Below, in pieces: positions 20,898 to 33,227 of a stretch of 64,000 nt of DNA. Position numbers and translations under genes: made by a program. The notes beneath the pieces were generated by a model, which saw nothing but the letters and a program-made list of their open reading frames with translations, searched no databases and was not told the DNA's origin. Where the stretch lies: assembly GCA_037349315.1 (NCBI GenBank), contig JBAIAC010000165.1, positions 744,001 through 808,000 on the forward strand, read 5' to 3'. Source of the DNA: Chelydra serpentina (Eukaryota; Chordata; Testudines; Chelydridae). The first letter of the stretch is position 1. Every line of letters begins with the position of its first letter.

Positions 20898-21404
20898 AGA
20901 GTTACAGTACTATACTGCAGCCATACACTGTGACCTGAACTCCCAAACCTCATGGCATTGCTCCACCGTCACCCTCCTCTTCTCTGAATGAAGATTCTGC
21001 CATCTAGGTGAATTTCCCTGGATACTTAACTTCACATTTCCTGACCCCAAAGTCATAATCCATTTGTGTGTACCCATTTCCCCAAACCTCTCCAAATCTT
21101 CCTGCATGGGGTGAAGTCTCCATCTGAACTCTGTATTGCTTGTAAATATCTAGACTTCACAACTAGTTCTACTTTCAACGGCTCTTAAATGTGTTATAAA
21201 TTGCATTAGGTCCCAGCCCTGGGCAAGGGGTCCCCACTTATTACTCCTCTGCATGAGGTCTCACTACCATTAGATTGTACTCTGCACTTCCTGCCTATCA
21301 ACTCTCCAGCCATCTCATTGTCTTACTGCTGATGCCTCGCTGTAATTTCATTTGATAGCCACCTTGCAAAAGGCTCCAGGTGAATGTAAGCCACTGATCT
21401 AGCT
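20898..21404. other. No feature recognised
   Basis: Parts such as 'tccaaatcttcctgcatgg' hint at a much decayed antisense LINE, but not strongly enough to call. Confidence 0.3.
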
Positions 21405-21791
21405 ATCATAGAATCATAGAATCATAGAATCATAGAATCTCAGGGTTGGAAGGGACCTCAGGAGGTCATCTAGTCCAACCCCCTGCTCAAAGCAGGACCA
21501 ACCCCAACTAGATCATCCCAGCCAGGGCTTTGTCAAGCCTGACCTTAAAAACCTCCAAGGAAGGAGACTCCACCACCTCCCTAGGTAACCCATTCCAGTG
21601 CTTCACCACCCTACTAGTGAAAAAGTTTTTCCTAATATCCAACCTAAACCTCCCCCTCTGCAACTTGAGACCATTACTCCTTGTTCTGTCATCTTCTACC
21701 ACTGAGAACAGTCTAGATCCATCCTCTTTGGAACCCCCTTTTAGGTAGTTGAAAGCAGCTATCAAATCCCCCCTCACTCTTCTCTTCTGCA
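21405..21791 (-). mobile_element. CR1 LINE 3' end, 5' truncated
   Basis: Terminal microsatellite 'atagaatcatagaatc' followed by the same tail as 48423 and 54891. A minus-strand frame (21508-21861) encodes the last ~93 residues of the CR1 protein ([18 protein letters not shown]) preceded by unrelated sequence. Homology stops at about 21791. Confidence 0.9.
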
Positions 21792-22992
21792 AATCACCTA
21801 TATTTTGTGCTCTTCCTCCAAAGAATGCAATCAGCTTTATTTGAATTGATCTCTTTCTCATAAGCTCTGGGCAGAACTCCCATTTCTATCCAAGTTTAAC
21901 CATAAGAAGCCATTTCAGGAGGCCTCCAGGAACACAGCAGACCAGGCTGTAGTTATTGGCTTCTCTCCTGCTTCTCCTTTTAGAGATTGGCACCACAAGT
22001 GTCTTCTGAAAGGCTCAGACACCAGTCAAGCAACATACAAAATAAAGATGCTAAGGGCTATTCTGTTCTAGTTCTTAATAATCTAAGATTCTGTATTGGA
22101 TCCCATCTGATACAGGCAGGGGTGAGGTACTTGGCTCAGGATGCATGAAAGAAAGTTCAGAAAGGGCAGATGAACAGAATTAAGGCAAAAACTTTTTAGG
22201 AATTATCAAGGTCATTAGAAGAAGCAAGTGACCTGGACTTGTCAAAAAGCCAGGCAATATCTAATTGGTATGATCTATTTGTATGTATGGTACATTATGA
22301 AAAACAGGCCTAAGCCTCCACAGACTGGATCTCTGCCTTGAAAAGAATAGCAAGAACTTCCCTGGGGGTCCTAGTGCCTAGATACAGGAACAAGCTGCTC
22401 AAGGAAATGTACTGGAAACTGCAAACTCACTGTGCATCACTAATGGCAGCTTTGGGAGAAACCTTACTGTCCTGAGATCAGAATTCAGCTTGTGAAGTGT
22501 GTGTTACTGCATGGGGTGGGGTGGGTGGGGGCGGTCTCTTTATTTAACACGGTTAATGTCCACCCTAATGATGAACTGGACCCCTCTCCTTCCCAGAAGA
22601 AAAGTGGCCATAAGACAGTCTGGTTTGTGCTAGATGAATATCTTCAATAAAAACAATTTGTTAAACTGAGACCTTGAGGCATTTTAACTAACAAGAGCCC
22701 ACATCCTAGGTAACTGGAGTTAGCAGACAGACTCAGGCTTCCCAAAAGCCCTTTAGACTGGCTAGTCTCCTCCAACCCTGGGCTTTATTCTGTGCTCCGG
22801 TTAGTGCTGACAGAAGACAGCAGAAATGCCTCATGCTTTAGTAACAATCATCATCCAAGGTCGTTCTCCGGCACCTTCCCTCCGAGGCACTCAAAGGCCA
22901 GAGACAGGCCTCTGATGTTAGTGGGTCACCAAAGTGAGTTAGCACATGGCCCACTGAAAGTCAGAGGGACTTGTGCTCCTCTAAGTCACTTA
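21792..22992. other. No feature recognised
   Basis: No gene or named repeat. A G-rich stretch (gggtggggtgggtgggggcgg) lies at about 22514-22533. Confidence 0.35.
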
Positions 22993-23253
22993 GGGCTGGT
23001 CTACACTAACCCCCCAATTCGAACTAAGATACGCAACTTCAGCTACGTAAATAACGTAGCTGAAGTCGAACTCTTAGTTCGAATGAAAAGGTACTTACCT
23101 GGGGTCCACACACGGCGTGCAGGCTCCCCCGTCGACGGAGTAGGTGGGGAGCACTTCCTGGTTCGATTTATCGCGTCTAGACAAGATGCGATAAATCGAA
23201 CCCAGAACATCGATCCGATGCCTCCGATCCAGCCGGTAAGTGTAGACCTACCC
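22993..23253. mobile_element. Harbinger-like MITE, copy 1 (261 bp)
   Basis: Ends GGGCTGGTCTACACT and AGTGTAGACCTACCC, flanked by TTA on both sides (22990-22992 and 23254-23256). Contains two hairpins: 23036-23066, arms ACTTCAGCTACGT, and 23162-23200 with arms starting TTCGATTTATCGC. A 3-bp TTA duplication is typical of PIF/Harbinger elements. Confidence 0.82.
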
Positions 23254-24515
23254 TTAGATGCTTTGGAAAATCCCCATTTGAGAGATGGGCCCAGCAAGAT
23301 TTAAAGGCCAGTTTCAGAGGTACTAAGCACCTGCAGCTCCCACTGACTGCAGAGGAATTGGGGTACTCAGGCCCAGGATATACACAAAGGTTGTTGAAGA
23401 GCTGGGCACAGAGAGCAACTGTTCTGACTTTAGTCTGGACTCTGGAGCCACAAGACACTTTGAGGGGAATGAGGCATTCCCGGGCAGGAGCACAGCCACT
23501 GTACATTAATGAGTTAAACAAGTAGTGTGTTCAAGTGGACGTAGACTCCACTCAGAATGAAGGCATGTATGTTTGTGGGAGGAATCCCGATAATTCAGTC
23601 AGCAGCTCGAAGGGGATGCAGAGAGAAACTGGACACAAACTGGGAATTAGAATCAAAATATCTTGGTGCCTCCCCCAGGGTTTCCTCCCAACAGCCTGTG
23701 CTGGAATTCAGGGCATGACAGAGGAACCAATTCAACTGAAGATTTTGTCTAATGAATTTTGAAACTATCTTTGTAAGAGAAAACAACCGTCCTTTCCAAT
23801 CCCAACAAACCCTCCCCAGAAATACTTGAAGTGCTTCAACTCGCTCTTTTCTCTCCCTCATCTGCTGAGTCCACACAAACTGCCCAGGGGCCAAGGGGGT
23901 TCCCAACTGCTGCCCCCACAGGCCATATTCCTCACAGACCATCCCCCGGCTAACAGGACATCAGACAACGGGTCCAATCCCCAGGAGCATCCCCAGGCAG
24001 CCTCTCACCTCACGACTCAGCCCTTATGAAATACCCACTGGCAGAGGCCCCACAGACACTTCCCCACACTAATAATCCTATGGACCATTCAAAGGCAGGC
24101 ACACAGTAACACAGACTATCCACCAGCCAAGGGCCGCAGGCAGATTCCCCTGTTGTTTTCATAATCTGTTTCCAGACAGCCACATCACAGGGTCTTTTTT
24201 CTTTACTCAACAGTTTCCCCCTTCCTTTTGTGAGGCACAACGACCCTGGGCGGCTCACTGAGGGGAAGATTCTGTGCAAAGAACACAGTCTTGCAGCAAG
24301 AGTGACCCCCCCCCCCCCAACCCATCAGCCCCTGCGGACAGAAGATGGGTCCCTAGTCTGCCTGGAATGATGCCTGGCCTGGGGGGCTCTTCCCAGTGGG
24401 ATCAATGCTGTTTGGGAGTGGGATAAAGCCCTGTCCCTGAGATCAGAGTGTTTGAACCAGAGAGCTTGGGTTTTCTGCAGTCAGGAGCCAGCAGGCACCA
24501 GCTGCAGAATTTGCC

Positions 24516-24518
<3 letters not shown>

Positions 24519-24551
<33 letters not shown>

Positions 24552-24561
24552 AGTGTGTGTG
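24519..24561 (+). repeat. GT dinucleotide microsatellite
   Basis: About 21 GT units with two interruptions (GTATGTGA). Confidence 0.95.
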
Positions 24562-25262
24562 CAGCAGCCATGCTCCTCCCCTCCAGCCTCCTCGCTGTGT
24601 GATAAATGTGTCTAACTCCCTCCCTTCTTCCCCGTTCCACTCCCACTCCAAGTCCCAGCCTGATCAACCACAGCGCCTCACCCTGGCTCCCCTCCCCCAC
24701 TTAATTAAGAAGTCTTTTGTTGGCTTCACCAGACTTTCAATTGCTACATCACTGTTCAGCAGGGTTTGCGTCTCCCTCTTTACACTAACCCCACAACAGC
24801 AGCCTCTGGCCAGTGCTCATGGGGCTAAGCCTGCCCCTGCCCCTTGCCCTCTGGTTCTGTGTAGACTAGGAGAAAAGCTTGTATTTTAAAATATTTTAAC
24901 TGACACATTCTTAACCGTAGCGTTCACAGGGGTTACCACTTTAATAACATATTAGCTGGGGGTGGTCAGTCAGCTCTGGACGTGCCCTGTGAAACTAGAG
25001 CCCTCCACTTTGCTGATGGGACAGTGGGTCGCCCCCGCCCTGTAACCTTGGGAATCCAGGACAGGAGCTGCATGGAAAGGGAGGGGCTCACCCAGTGCAG
25101 TGTCTGTGCTAAAGGGAAGGCACAGCAGGGGCAGGGGACTGCCAAGGACAAAGGCTGGGAGGACACAAGTGCTTCACTCTCTTCTCATGTCCAAGGAACT
25201 GAAAATCTGAACACTGTCATTAGCCTGGATACAGGGCTGATAGGACACCCCCCTCCCATCCA

Positions 25263-25278
25263 CCCCCCCCCCCCCCCC
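25263..25278 (+). repeat. Poly-C run (16)
   Basis: Uninterrupted C homopolymer. Confidence 0.9.
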
Positions 25279-26789
25279 GGACAGGAACATCAACTCCACA
25301 CGCCCAGCCACTTCATTCCTCTGTCTGGTGCCCTGGAAAGGCTGCATCACTCATAAATTTCACAGGCAGCTTCCCCTTTTCCTCCCCCACAAACTGGAAG
25401 AGTTTGGATGCTTTCTGGCTTCCTGTAGTGGAAGAATGAAGTGTTGAATAGCTCCAAGCCAGACTTTAGTTAATGCAAGGATACTGCTGTGTGTGAGAGA
25501 GAGCAAAGGGGGCTCCCAGTAACCCTTTCCAATCTAATAACAGCATTGCATTCCACCTTAACACCTCGACCCCCTTTCCTGATTAGCATTAGTCTCATTC
25601 CAGCATCAGCACCATACAGACACCTCAGTCACTAAGTCTTGCCCACGGGAGTGCCTGTGAGACGTCTTGCCGCCCCCAGGTAGAGGGACCAGCACACTAC
25701 CCTCGGGCAAGGCAGTGCTGGCACAAATTCTGATGCTGCAGCACAGCCCAGGTTCCTGGCACTCATTTCCCCCTGGGTCCTACCCTGTGTTATCCATCCT
25801 GAGATATGCCTGAGCCAGAGACAAGTGCAGAGAACAGCTGAGCAGCCAGAGAATCCAGAGTCTCTCTGTCCCTGGGGCACTTGGGACAAGAGCAGCTGGC
25901 AAGGGGCGAGGTCCGGATATTACTCTCTTGTCACTGTCCTTTTCTGCCCAGGCTGCATGCAGCATCCCCTGCCCTATTTCAGCAGATCAAATAGAGAAAC
26001 TGCATCTGCCAGGAATCACTAAAGGTCCCCCAGGAAGGGTGATGGCAGGTCTCCCAACCACTCCTCAGCCACATCAGGGTGAAACCCAGCCAATCCCATC
26101 GCCTAGGGATCAGATACGGCAGAGCTGGGGCAGCAGACAGGGTGGATCTCCATGTGCCACATATTGTCCAGATTTCCTGTGAGCACCTCCAGATGGAAGG
26201 AGCCCCTACCCCAAAGTGAGGAGTTGTTTTCGTACCTCCAACCCTTAAACAATCCAGCTGGGAGATGAGCAGTGCCATCCCAAGAACGAGGCCAATCCTG
26301 CCTGTCTCGATCCTGTATGCCGCCCTCTCCCCACCACACTGGCTGGAGGTCTCCATTAACTCTCAGTCGCCCTCGAACACCCATTCACACCAGGCTGAGT
26401 GCACAGGATGGGGAAGAGGAGTCTGCACGTACCATAGGGTCCTGGGATGAGCAGCCCACGGAAGTAGCAGCCGCTGCTCAGGATGCCTGGAGAGTCACAG
26501 ACACAAACGGGCTGCAGAAGGCAGCTGCTATGTCAATGCAAATCGGGGGAGGAGCTGGCCAGCCTCTCTCTGAGACTCATTCAACAATGCGCCAGGCAGA
26601 CTTAACCCTCTCTGGGCCAGAGTCTTCTCCTGGAGAACACCGGGGACCAGAGCCAACCCTAGGCACGCCCCGCTGCACCCTGGTCATTAACCCTCAGGGC
26701 AGGGGCCACCAGAGCCCAGCCAACCCCACGAGCCTCCTGTCAACCCCATGGGTGCCAGTGCCCAGCACCAGGGATCTCCATGTCTTCCA

Positions 26790-29700
26790 GCTGAGACCCC
26801 TGGGTACCAAGCCTGGCCCCAGGCACCTCCGCACCATCCTGTTAACCCCTCTGGGTACCAAGCCTGGCCCCAGCCACCTCCGCACCATCCTATTAACCCC
26901 TCTGGGTACCAAGCCTGGCCCCAGGCACCTCTGCACCATCCTGTTAACCCCTCTGGGTACCAAGCCTGGCCCCAGGCACCTCCGCACCATCCTGTTAACC
27001 CCTCTGGGTACCAAGCCTGGCCCCAGGCACTTCCGCACCATCCTGTTAACCCCTCTGGGTACCAAGCCTGGCCCCAGGCACCTCCGCACCATCCTGTTAA
27101 CCCCTCTGGGTACCAAGCCTGGCCCCAGGCACCTCCGCACCATCCTGTTAACCCCTCTGGGTATCAAGCCTGGCCCCAGCCACCTCCACACCATCCTATT
27201 AACCCCTCTGGGTACCAAGCCTGGCCCCAGCCACCTCCGCACCATCCTATTAACCCATCTGGGTACCAAGCCTGGCCCCAGGCACTTCCGCACCATCCTG
27301 TTAACCCCCTGGGTACCAAGCCTGGCCTCAGGCACGTCCGCACCATCCTGTTAACCCCTCTGGATACCAAGCCTGGCCCCAGGCACTTCCGCACCCTCCT
27401 GTTAACCCCTCTGGGTACCAAGCCTGGCCCCAGGCATCTCCGCACCATCCTGTTAACCCCTCTGGGTACCAAGCCTGGCCCCAGGCACTTCCGCACCCTC
27501 CTGTTAACCCCTTGGGTACCAAGCCTGGCCCCAGGCACCTCCGCACCATCCTGTTAACCCCTTGGGTACCAAGCCTGGCCCCAGGCACGTCCGCACCATC
27601 CTGTTAACCCCTCTGGGTACCAAGCCTGGCCCCAGCCACCTCTGCACCATCCTATTAACCCCTCTGGGTACCAAGCCTGGCCCCAGGCACCTCCGCACCA
27701 TCCTGTTAACCCCTCTGGGTACCAAGCCTGGCCCCAGCCACCTCCGCACCATCCTGTTAACCCCTCTGGGTACCAAGCCTGGCCCCAGCCACCTCCGCAC
27801 CATCCTGTTAACCCCTCTGGGTACCAAGCCTGGCCCCAGCCACCTCCGCACCATCCTATTAACCCCTCTGGGTACCAAGCCTGGCCCCAGGCACCTCCGC
27901 ACCATCCTGTTAACCCCTCTGGGTACCAAGCCTGGCCCCAGGCACCTCCGCACCATCCTGTTAACCCCTCTGGGTACCAAGCCTGGCCCCAGGCACCTCC
28001 GCACCATCCTGTTAACCCCTCTGGGTACCAAGCCTGGCTCCAGGCACCTCCGCACCATCCTGTTAACCCCTCTGGGTACCAAGCCTGGCCCCAGGCACCT
28101 CCGCACCATCCTGTTAACCCCTCTGGGTACCAAGCCTGGCCCCAGGCACCTCCGCACCATCCTGTTAACCCCTCTGGGTATCAAGCCTGGCCCCAGCCAC
28201 CTCCACACCATCCTATTAACCCCTCTGGGTACCAAGCCTGGCCCCAGCCACCTCCGCACCATCCTATTAACCCATCTGGGTACCAAGCCTGGCCCCAGGC
28301 ACTTCCGCACCATCCTGTTAACCCCCTGGGTACCAAGCCTGGCCTCAGGCACGTCCGCACCATCCTGTTAACCCCTCTGGATACCAAGCCTGACCCCAGG
28401 CATCTCCGCACCATCCTGTTAACCCCTCTGGGTACCAAGCCTGGCCCCAGGCACTTCCGCACCCTCCTGTTAACCCCTTGGGTACCAAGCCTGGCCCCAG
28501 GCACCTCCGCACCATCCTGTTAACCCCTTGGGTACCAAGCCTGGCCCCAGGCACGTCCGCACCATCCTGTTAACCCCTCTGGGTACCAAGCCTGGCCCCA
28601 GCCACCTCTGCACCATCCTATTAACCCCTCTGGGTACCAAGCCTGGCCCCAGGCACCTCCGCACCATCCTGTTAACCCCTCTGGGTACCAAGCCTGGCCC
28701 CAGCCACCTCCGCACCATCCTGTTAACCCCTCTGGGTACCAAGCCTGGCCCCAGCCACCTCCGCACCATCCTGTTAACCCCTCTGGGTACCAAGCCTGGC
28801 CCCAGCCACCTCCGCACCATCCTATTAACCCCTCTGGGTACCAAGCCTGGCCCCAGGCACCTCCGCACCATCCTGTTAACCCCTCTGGGTACCAAGCCTG
28901 GCCCCAGGCACCTCCGCACCATCCTGTTAACCCCTCTGGGTACCAAGCCTGGCCCCAGGCACCTCCGCACCATCCTGTTAACCCCTCTGGGTACCAAGCC
29001 TGGCTCCAGGCACCTCCGCACCATCCTGTTAACCCCTTGGGTACCAAGCCTGGCCCCAGGCACCTCCGCACCATCCTGCTAACCCCTCTGGGTACCAAGC
29101 CTGGCCCCAGCCACTTCCGCACCATCCTGTTAACCCCTCTGGGTACCAAGCCTGGCCCCAGCCACCTCTGCACCATCCTGTTAACCCCTCTGGGTACCAA
29201 GCCTGGCCCCAGGCATCTCCGCACCATCCTGTTAACCCCTCTGGGTACCAAGCCTGGCCCCAGGCACCTCCACACCATCCTGTTAACCCCTTGGGTGCCA
29301 AGCCTGGCCCCAGGCACCTCCGCACCATCCTGTTAACCCCTCTGGGTACCAAGCCTGGCCCCAGGCACCTCCGCACCATCCTGTTAACCCCTCTGGGTAC
29401 CAAGCCTGGCCCCAGCCACCTCCGCACCATCCTTTTAACCCTCTGGGTACCAAGCCTGGCCCCGGGCACTTCCGCACCATCCTGTTAACCCCTCTGGGTA
29501 CCAAGCCCGGCCCCAGGCACCTCCGCACCACCCTGTTAACCCCCTGGGTACCAAGCCTGGCCCCAGGCACCTCCGCACCATCCTGTTAACCCCCTGGGTA
29601 CCAAGCCTGGCCCCAGGCACCTCCGCACCATCCTGTTCTCCTCCTGGGTACCAAGCCCGACCCCAGGTACCGCCGCACCATCCTGTTAACCTCCTGGGTA

Positions 29701-29896
29701 CCAAGTCTGGCCCCAGGCACCTCCGCACCATCCTGTTAACCACTTGGGTACCAAGCCTGGCCCCAGGCACCTCCGCACCATCCTGTTAATCCCCCTGGGT
29801 ACCAAGCCCGGCCCCAGGCACCTCCGCACCATCCTGTTAACCCCCTGGGTACCAAGCCTGGCCCCAGGCACCTCCGCACCATCCTGTTAACCCCTC
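26790..29896 (+). repeat. Minisatellite with 51-bp unit, about 60 copies
   Basis: Each unit reads 'ctgttaacccctctgggtac' then 'caagcctggccccaggcacc' then 'tccgcaccatc'. Successive 'tgggtacc' starts at 26801 and 26852 fix the period at 51. Variants differ at a few positions (caggcac/cagccac, gttaacc/attaacc), and some units are 1 bp shorter. Each unit has GTTAAC and usually GGTACC. Since 51 is 17 codons, frames such as 26272-27354 and 27562-28371 stay open; I see no sign that they are translated. Confidence 0.97.
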
Positions 29897-31463
29897 TGGG
29901 TTTGAACACAGCAGCCAATCGCTTCCACAATTTCAGGGAACGTTCTAGCCATCAGTAGGCACAATCCTATTGATTTTGGTGAAAATTAGAAAACTGGAAA
30001 AGCCATTTGGGGGACCTTCAAAGACAGGCAGACAGATGCCATCAAATGGAGTGTAGGGCACACTCCTCTTGAATTCCTGCTTTTGCCTTCCACTGCTCCC
30101 CACTCTCCATTCTGAGTACCTGGTTACCTCCTTTCACTGCTCTCCCTCCTCCACTCCCTCCCTCCCTGGGGTGCTGCTGCTTATCCCATCACATTCTCCC
30201 GCACTCCTCTCTTGGGTCCCCACTTTCCCCTCATGGTCCCTGCTTCACCTCTAAAACCCCTCTTTCTAATGCTCTCTTAATTGGGGGGGGGGGGGGGAGC
30301 GGGAGAACCAGGGACCCAGAGCGGGGAGTGTGTGGGTGGAGAGGCAGGGACCTGGTTGGGGGAGGAGAGTGGAATAGGAAAAAACAGGACTCCAGAGGGA
30401 TGTGGGAGAGAAAAAGGGGATGGTGGTGGGGGTGTGGAAGCCATGACCTAGCAGGGAGTGTGCGGAAGACACAGGGAACTACAGCTCCTCTTATATAAGC
30501 AATGAAGTGTGCGACCCTTTAGATTCTATAAAAAAGAGAGATACAGAGCCTCTGGCATGGGGGAGGGGAAAATGGGAGGCTACACAGAGCCTCCAACATG
30601 CAGGAGGAGGTAGCGGGCTGCAGGGATTCCCTAAAATGGAGAGAGGGTAGCACACAGGGAGCTTGGGGGAGAACGGAGAGATGGGAGGTACCCCTGGCGT
30701 AAGCAATGAGTGTAGCCTATAGAGCAACAAAGCATGTGATTCTCTAATCATATTGGCAAATTATTTGTATATGACCCTAAACGTCAGCTTACCGTCAACA
30801 CACCCTGCCCCAAGCAACGGCAGGGGCAGGATACGGAGCTGCATAGATCATGGCAGGTGTGATGGGGCCAGTGGGATGGAGTCCTGCGGAGATGCCAGCC
30901 TACATGTATATGTAAGTTCCAGAGGGCGTCGGAAGTTGCGGTCGGGTGGGTGCTGGATGGTGTGAGGGGGTCTGGAGATGGATGAGAGAGTCCTAGAAGG
31001 ATCTGAGGATGACAGAGATGGAACTGCTGAAGAGTGTGTGTGGTGCTAGATTAGGTGGGTGCTGTCTGGGCGTAGCTGGGTGCAGAGGAAGCTGAGAGCT
31101 GGGTGGCTGGTAGTTAGCTGTGGACGGAAGGCTGTCTGGGGGTAAGCTGAGGCTGGAAGGCTGGCTGGGAGGAAGGGAGGGTGCTAGGGAGACTGGCACC
31201 AGTACTGGACACCTCACCTTTTCCCTTGTGGCTGTTTCCACTGCTACCACCTGGTCCTTCCTGCTGTGATCTGGGGAGGAGGGAAGTGAGGCCACATGGT
31301 TGCCTGGCAGAGCAGCTGCCACAACAACCTCTGGCAGTCCATAACAGGGACTGCATCTGTCCCTGCAGCCCAGTTGGATGTGTAACAATGCATCTGGGCT
31401 GCGGAAACACAGGCAGGGCTGCCAGATGCATACCAGGCAAGGTGCATTACACAGGGAAGCCCT
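29897..31463. other. Purine/pyrimidine-skewed stretch, no gene seen
   Basis: CT-rich up to about 30275, then a poly-G run of 15 (30283-30297), then G-rich to about 31190. No repeat family recognised. Confidence 0.4.
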
Positions 31464-31723
31464 AAGAACGAGAAGTCCTTGTGGCCCTTTAGAGACTAAC
31501 AAATTTATTTGGGCATAAGCTTTCGTGGGCTAAAACCCACTTCATCAGATGCATGGAGTGGAAAATACAGAGGCAGGTATAAATACACAGCACATGAAAA
31601 GATGGGAGTTGCCTTACCAAGTGGGGGGTCAGTGTTATGCCCAAATAAATGTGTTAGTCTCTAAGGTGCCACAAGGACTCCTCGTTGTTTTTGCTGATAC
31701 AAACACGGCTACCACTCTGAAAC
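31464..31723. mobile_element. Penelope-like insertion with inverted ends (260 bp)
   Basis: Flanked by a perfect 12-bp duplication CAGGGAAGCCCT (31452-31463 and 31724-31735). The left arm (minus sense) and right arm (plus sense, 31633-31690) share 'ttagtctctaaggtgccaca' and 'aaggactcctcgttg'. Minus strand of the left arm: CTGATGA (31542-31548), a GTGGG/CCCAC stem, GAAA (31521-31524), GC-TTAT-GC. That is the hammerhead core order with a two-to-three-pair stem III. The cleavage-site U appears to be C here. Confidence 0.72.
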
Positions 31724-32839
31724 CAGGGAAGCCCTGTTTCACTGTACACAGATATTGCACAGCTCCCTTTTCTTCCAGCAGGTTTTAGCAGCCTAACTGC
31801 CTCAGGGCTCTCTGTGCTGAAGGAATGGGTGATATGACTATTCGTGGCACCCCACTATACTCCCCGTTTCCACAGGCCTCTGATTTTAGTGCCGATTTCA
31901 AGATTTTAAGGCCAGAAGGGACCACTCTGATCATCTGGTCTGTCCTTCTGCATAACACAGGCCCCAGAACCTCACCCAATAATGTGTGAACAAAGCCCAT
32001 AACTTCTCTTTGAGCTGTAGAAGAATGGGAGAGGCATAGGTAAAGGGTTAAGGAAATCATCCAGGGCACAGAGAAGCTCCTGCAAAGTAAAACTGCAGCT
32101 GTCTCACTCACTCCAAGATTCTGTCAGGTAAGCCAAAGAGGTGACCCATAGGAGCCACTCCATGTGGGGACAGCTGGGGCGGGGGGAGGGACAAGATGAT
32201 TCACAGGAGGTTCTGCCACCATGGGCATGTCCGCACTGGACTTATTTTTTTTTAACCTCAAGTTGATTGTCAATAGGGCTTGGCATAGGGTAAAGTGAAA
32301 ACGTGTGGAGTGTCCATATTAGCCTTTACAAATGTGCTAACAACTGTAAAGTAACTGGCAATCAATTAATTTGAGAAAAGAAGTTTTCAGTAGACCATCC
32401 CCATGTGAGAATTAATGGAATGGACACAGTGACCCACAGATTTCACCTTCAGTGATGACTGTTGCCCTCATTCTGCCCTGGGGCATTTTGTGGAACAGTC
32501 CCACTTGCTGCATGACTTGCAAAATATCTTGGGGGCTGGTACATCAGCACATTGGGACGCTGCTTTTTACCCAAGTAAATGCCTAATTATTTTTAATCCT
32601 ACTAAGCTCTTGCAGTAATTTTTCACAGGAGCCTTATGACTTGAGGTTTCCGTCAATTTCTGAGAACCCAATCTGAGATATTTTGAGCCTGACTGTCATA
32701 GATACTGAGCACACTCAGCTCCAACTGACTTCAGAGTTGCAACCCAATGTGTCTCGTCAGGCTCCCATAAACTGATGAACTCCTTGTCTTCTGTACAGTT
32801 TTATGGTCTTGTCCTCACTGCTATCCAGTGTTAGAGAGT
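31724..32839. other. Mostly unassigned; old CR1 3' end at ~31890-32045
   Basis: 31890-32045 ('ttaaggccagaagggaccac', 'gatcatctggtctgtccttc', 'ataacacaggcc') is an antisense CR1 tail. 32046-32839 has no confident assignment; about 32690-32745 looks like part of a MITE ('actgagcacactcagctcca'). Confidence 0.45.
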
Positions 32840-33227
32840 ATATATCTTTTTATCAGTTTTAAATATGTTGCTTTTCAATTTCATTGGGTGTCCCCTAGTT
32901 CCTGTATTTAGACAAAGGGTAAGGAGAAGTAGCTGATTTACCCCATTCAGATGTTTTCATTAAAGTGTCCACAATGATAGCCAGGTATTTTTCCTGCATA
33001 ATTACTTAATTTGGAACCTAGTAACATAAGAGTACTTCAGATTATTCCTTCCAATGACTGTTACTTTGCATTGGTCAACAACGAAATTTATCTGCCATTT
33101 TGCTCCCATTCGCTCAGCTTGGTTAGGCCCCTCTGACATTCATAGATTCATAGATTCTAGGGCTGGAAGGGACCTCGAGAGGTCATCGAGTCCAGCCCCC
33201 TGCCCTCATGGCAGGATCAAATACTGT

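Larger units (their letters stand above)
23254..26789. other. GC-rich unassigned stretch with simple repeats
   Basis: Contains a poly-C run of 13 (24306-24318), a GT repeat (24519-24561) and a poly-C run of 16 (25263-25278). A fragment 'tttcagaggtactaagcacc' (23311-23330) resembles one end of a MITE. No conserved protein motif was seen in the many short frames, and no RNA gene. Confidence 0.4.

Noticed and set aside
22792..23304. 170-residue plus-strand frame
   Set aside because: Half of it lies in a Harbinger-like MITE; no domain.
24452..24889. 145-residue frame with a CVCVCV run
   Set aside because: Translation of the GT microsatellite; no other support.
26272..28371. Long frames (360, 269, 282 residues) on both strands
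   Set aside because: They follow from the 51-bp unit of the minisatellite, which keeps any stop-free frame open; no motif or start context supports translation.
7679..29896. CRISPR-like array
   Set aside because: Both arrays are contiguous tandem minisatellites without unique spacers, in a vertebrate sequence context.
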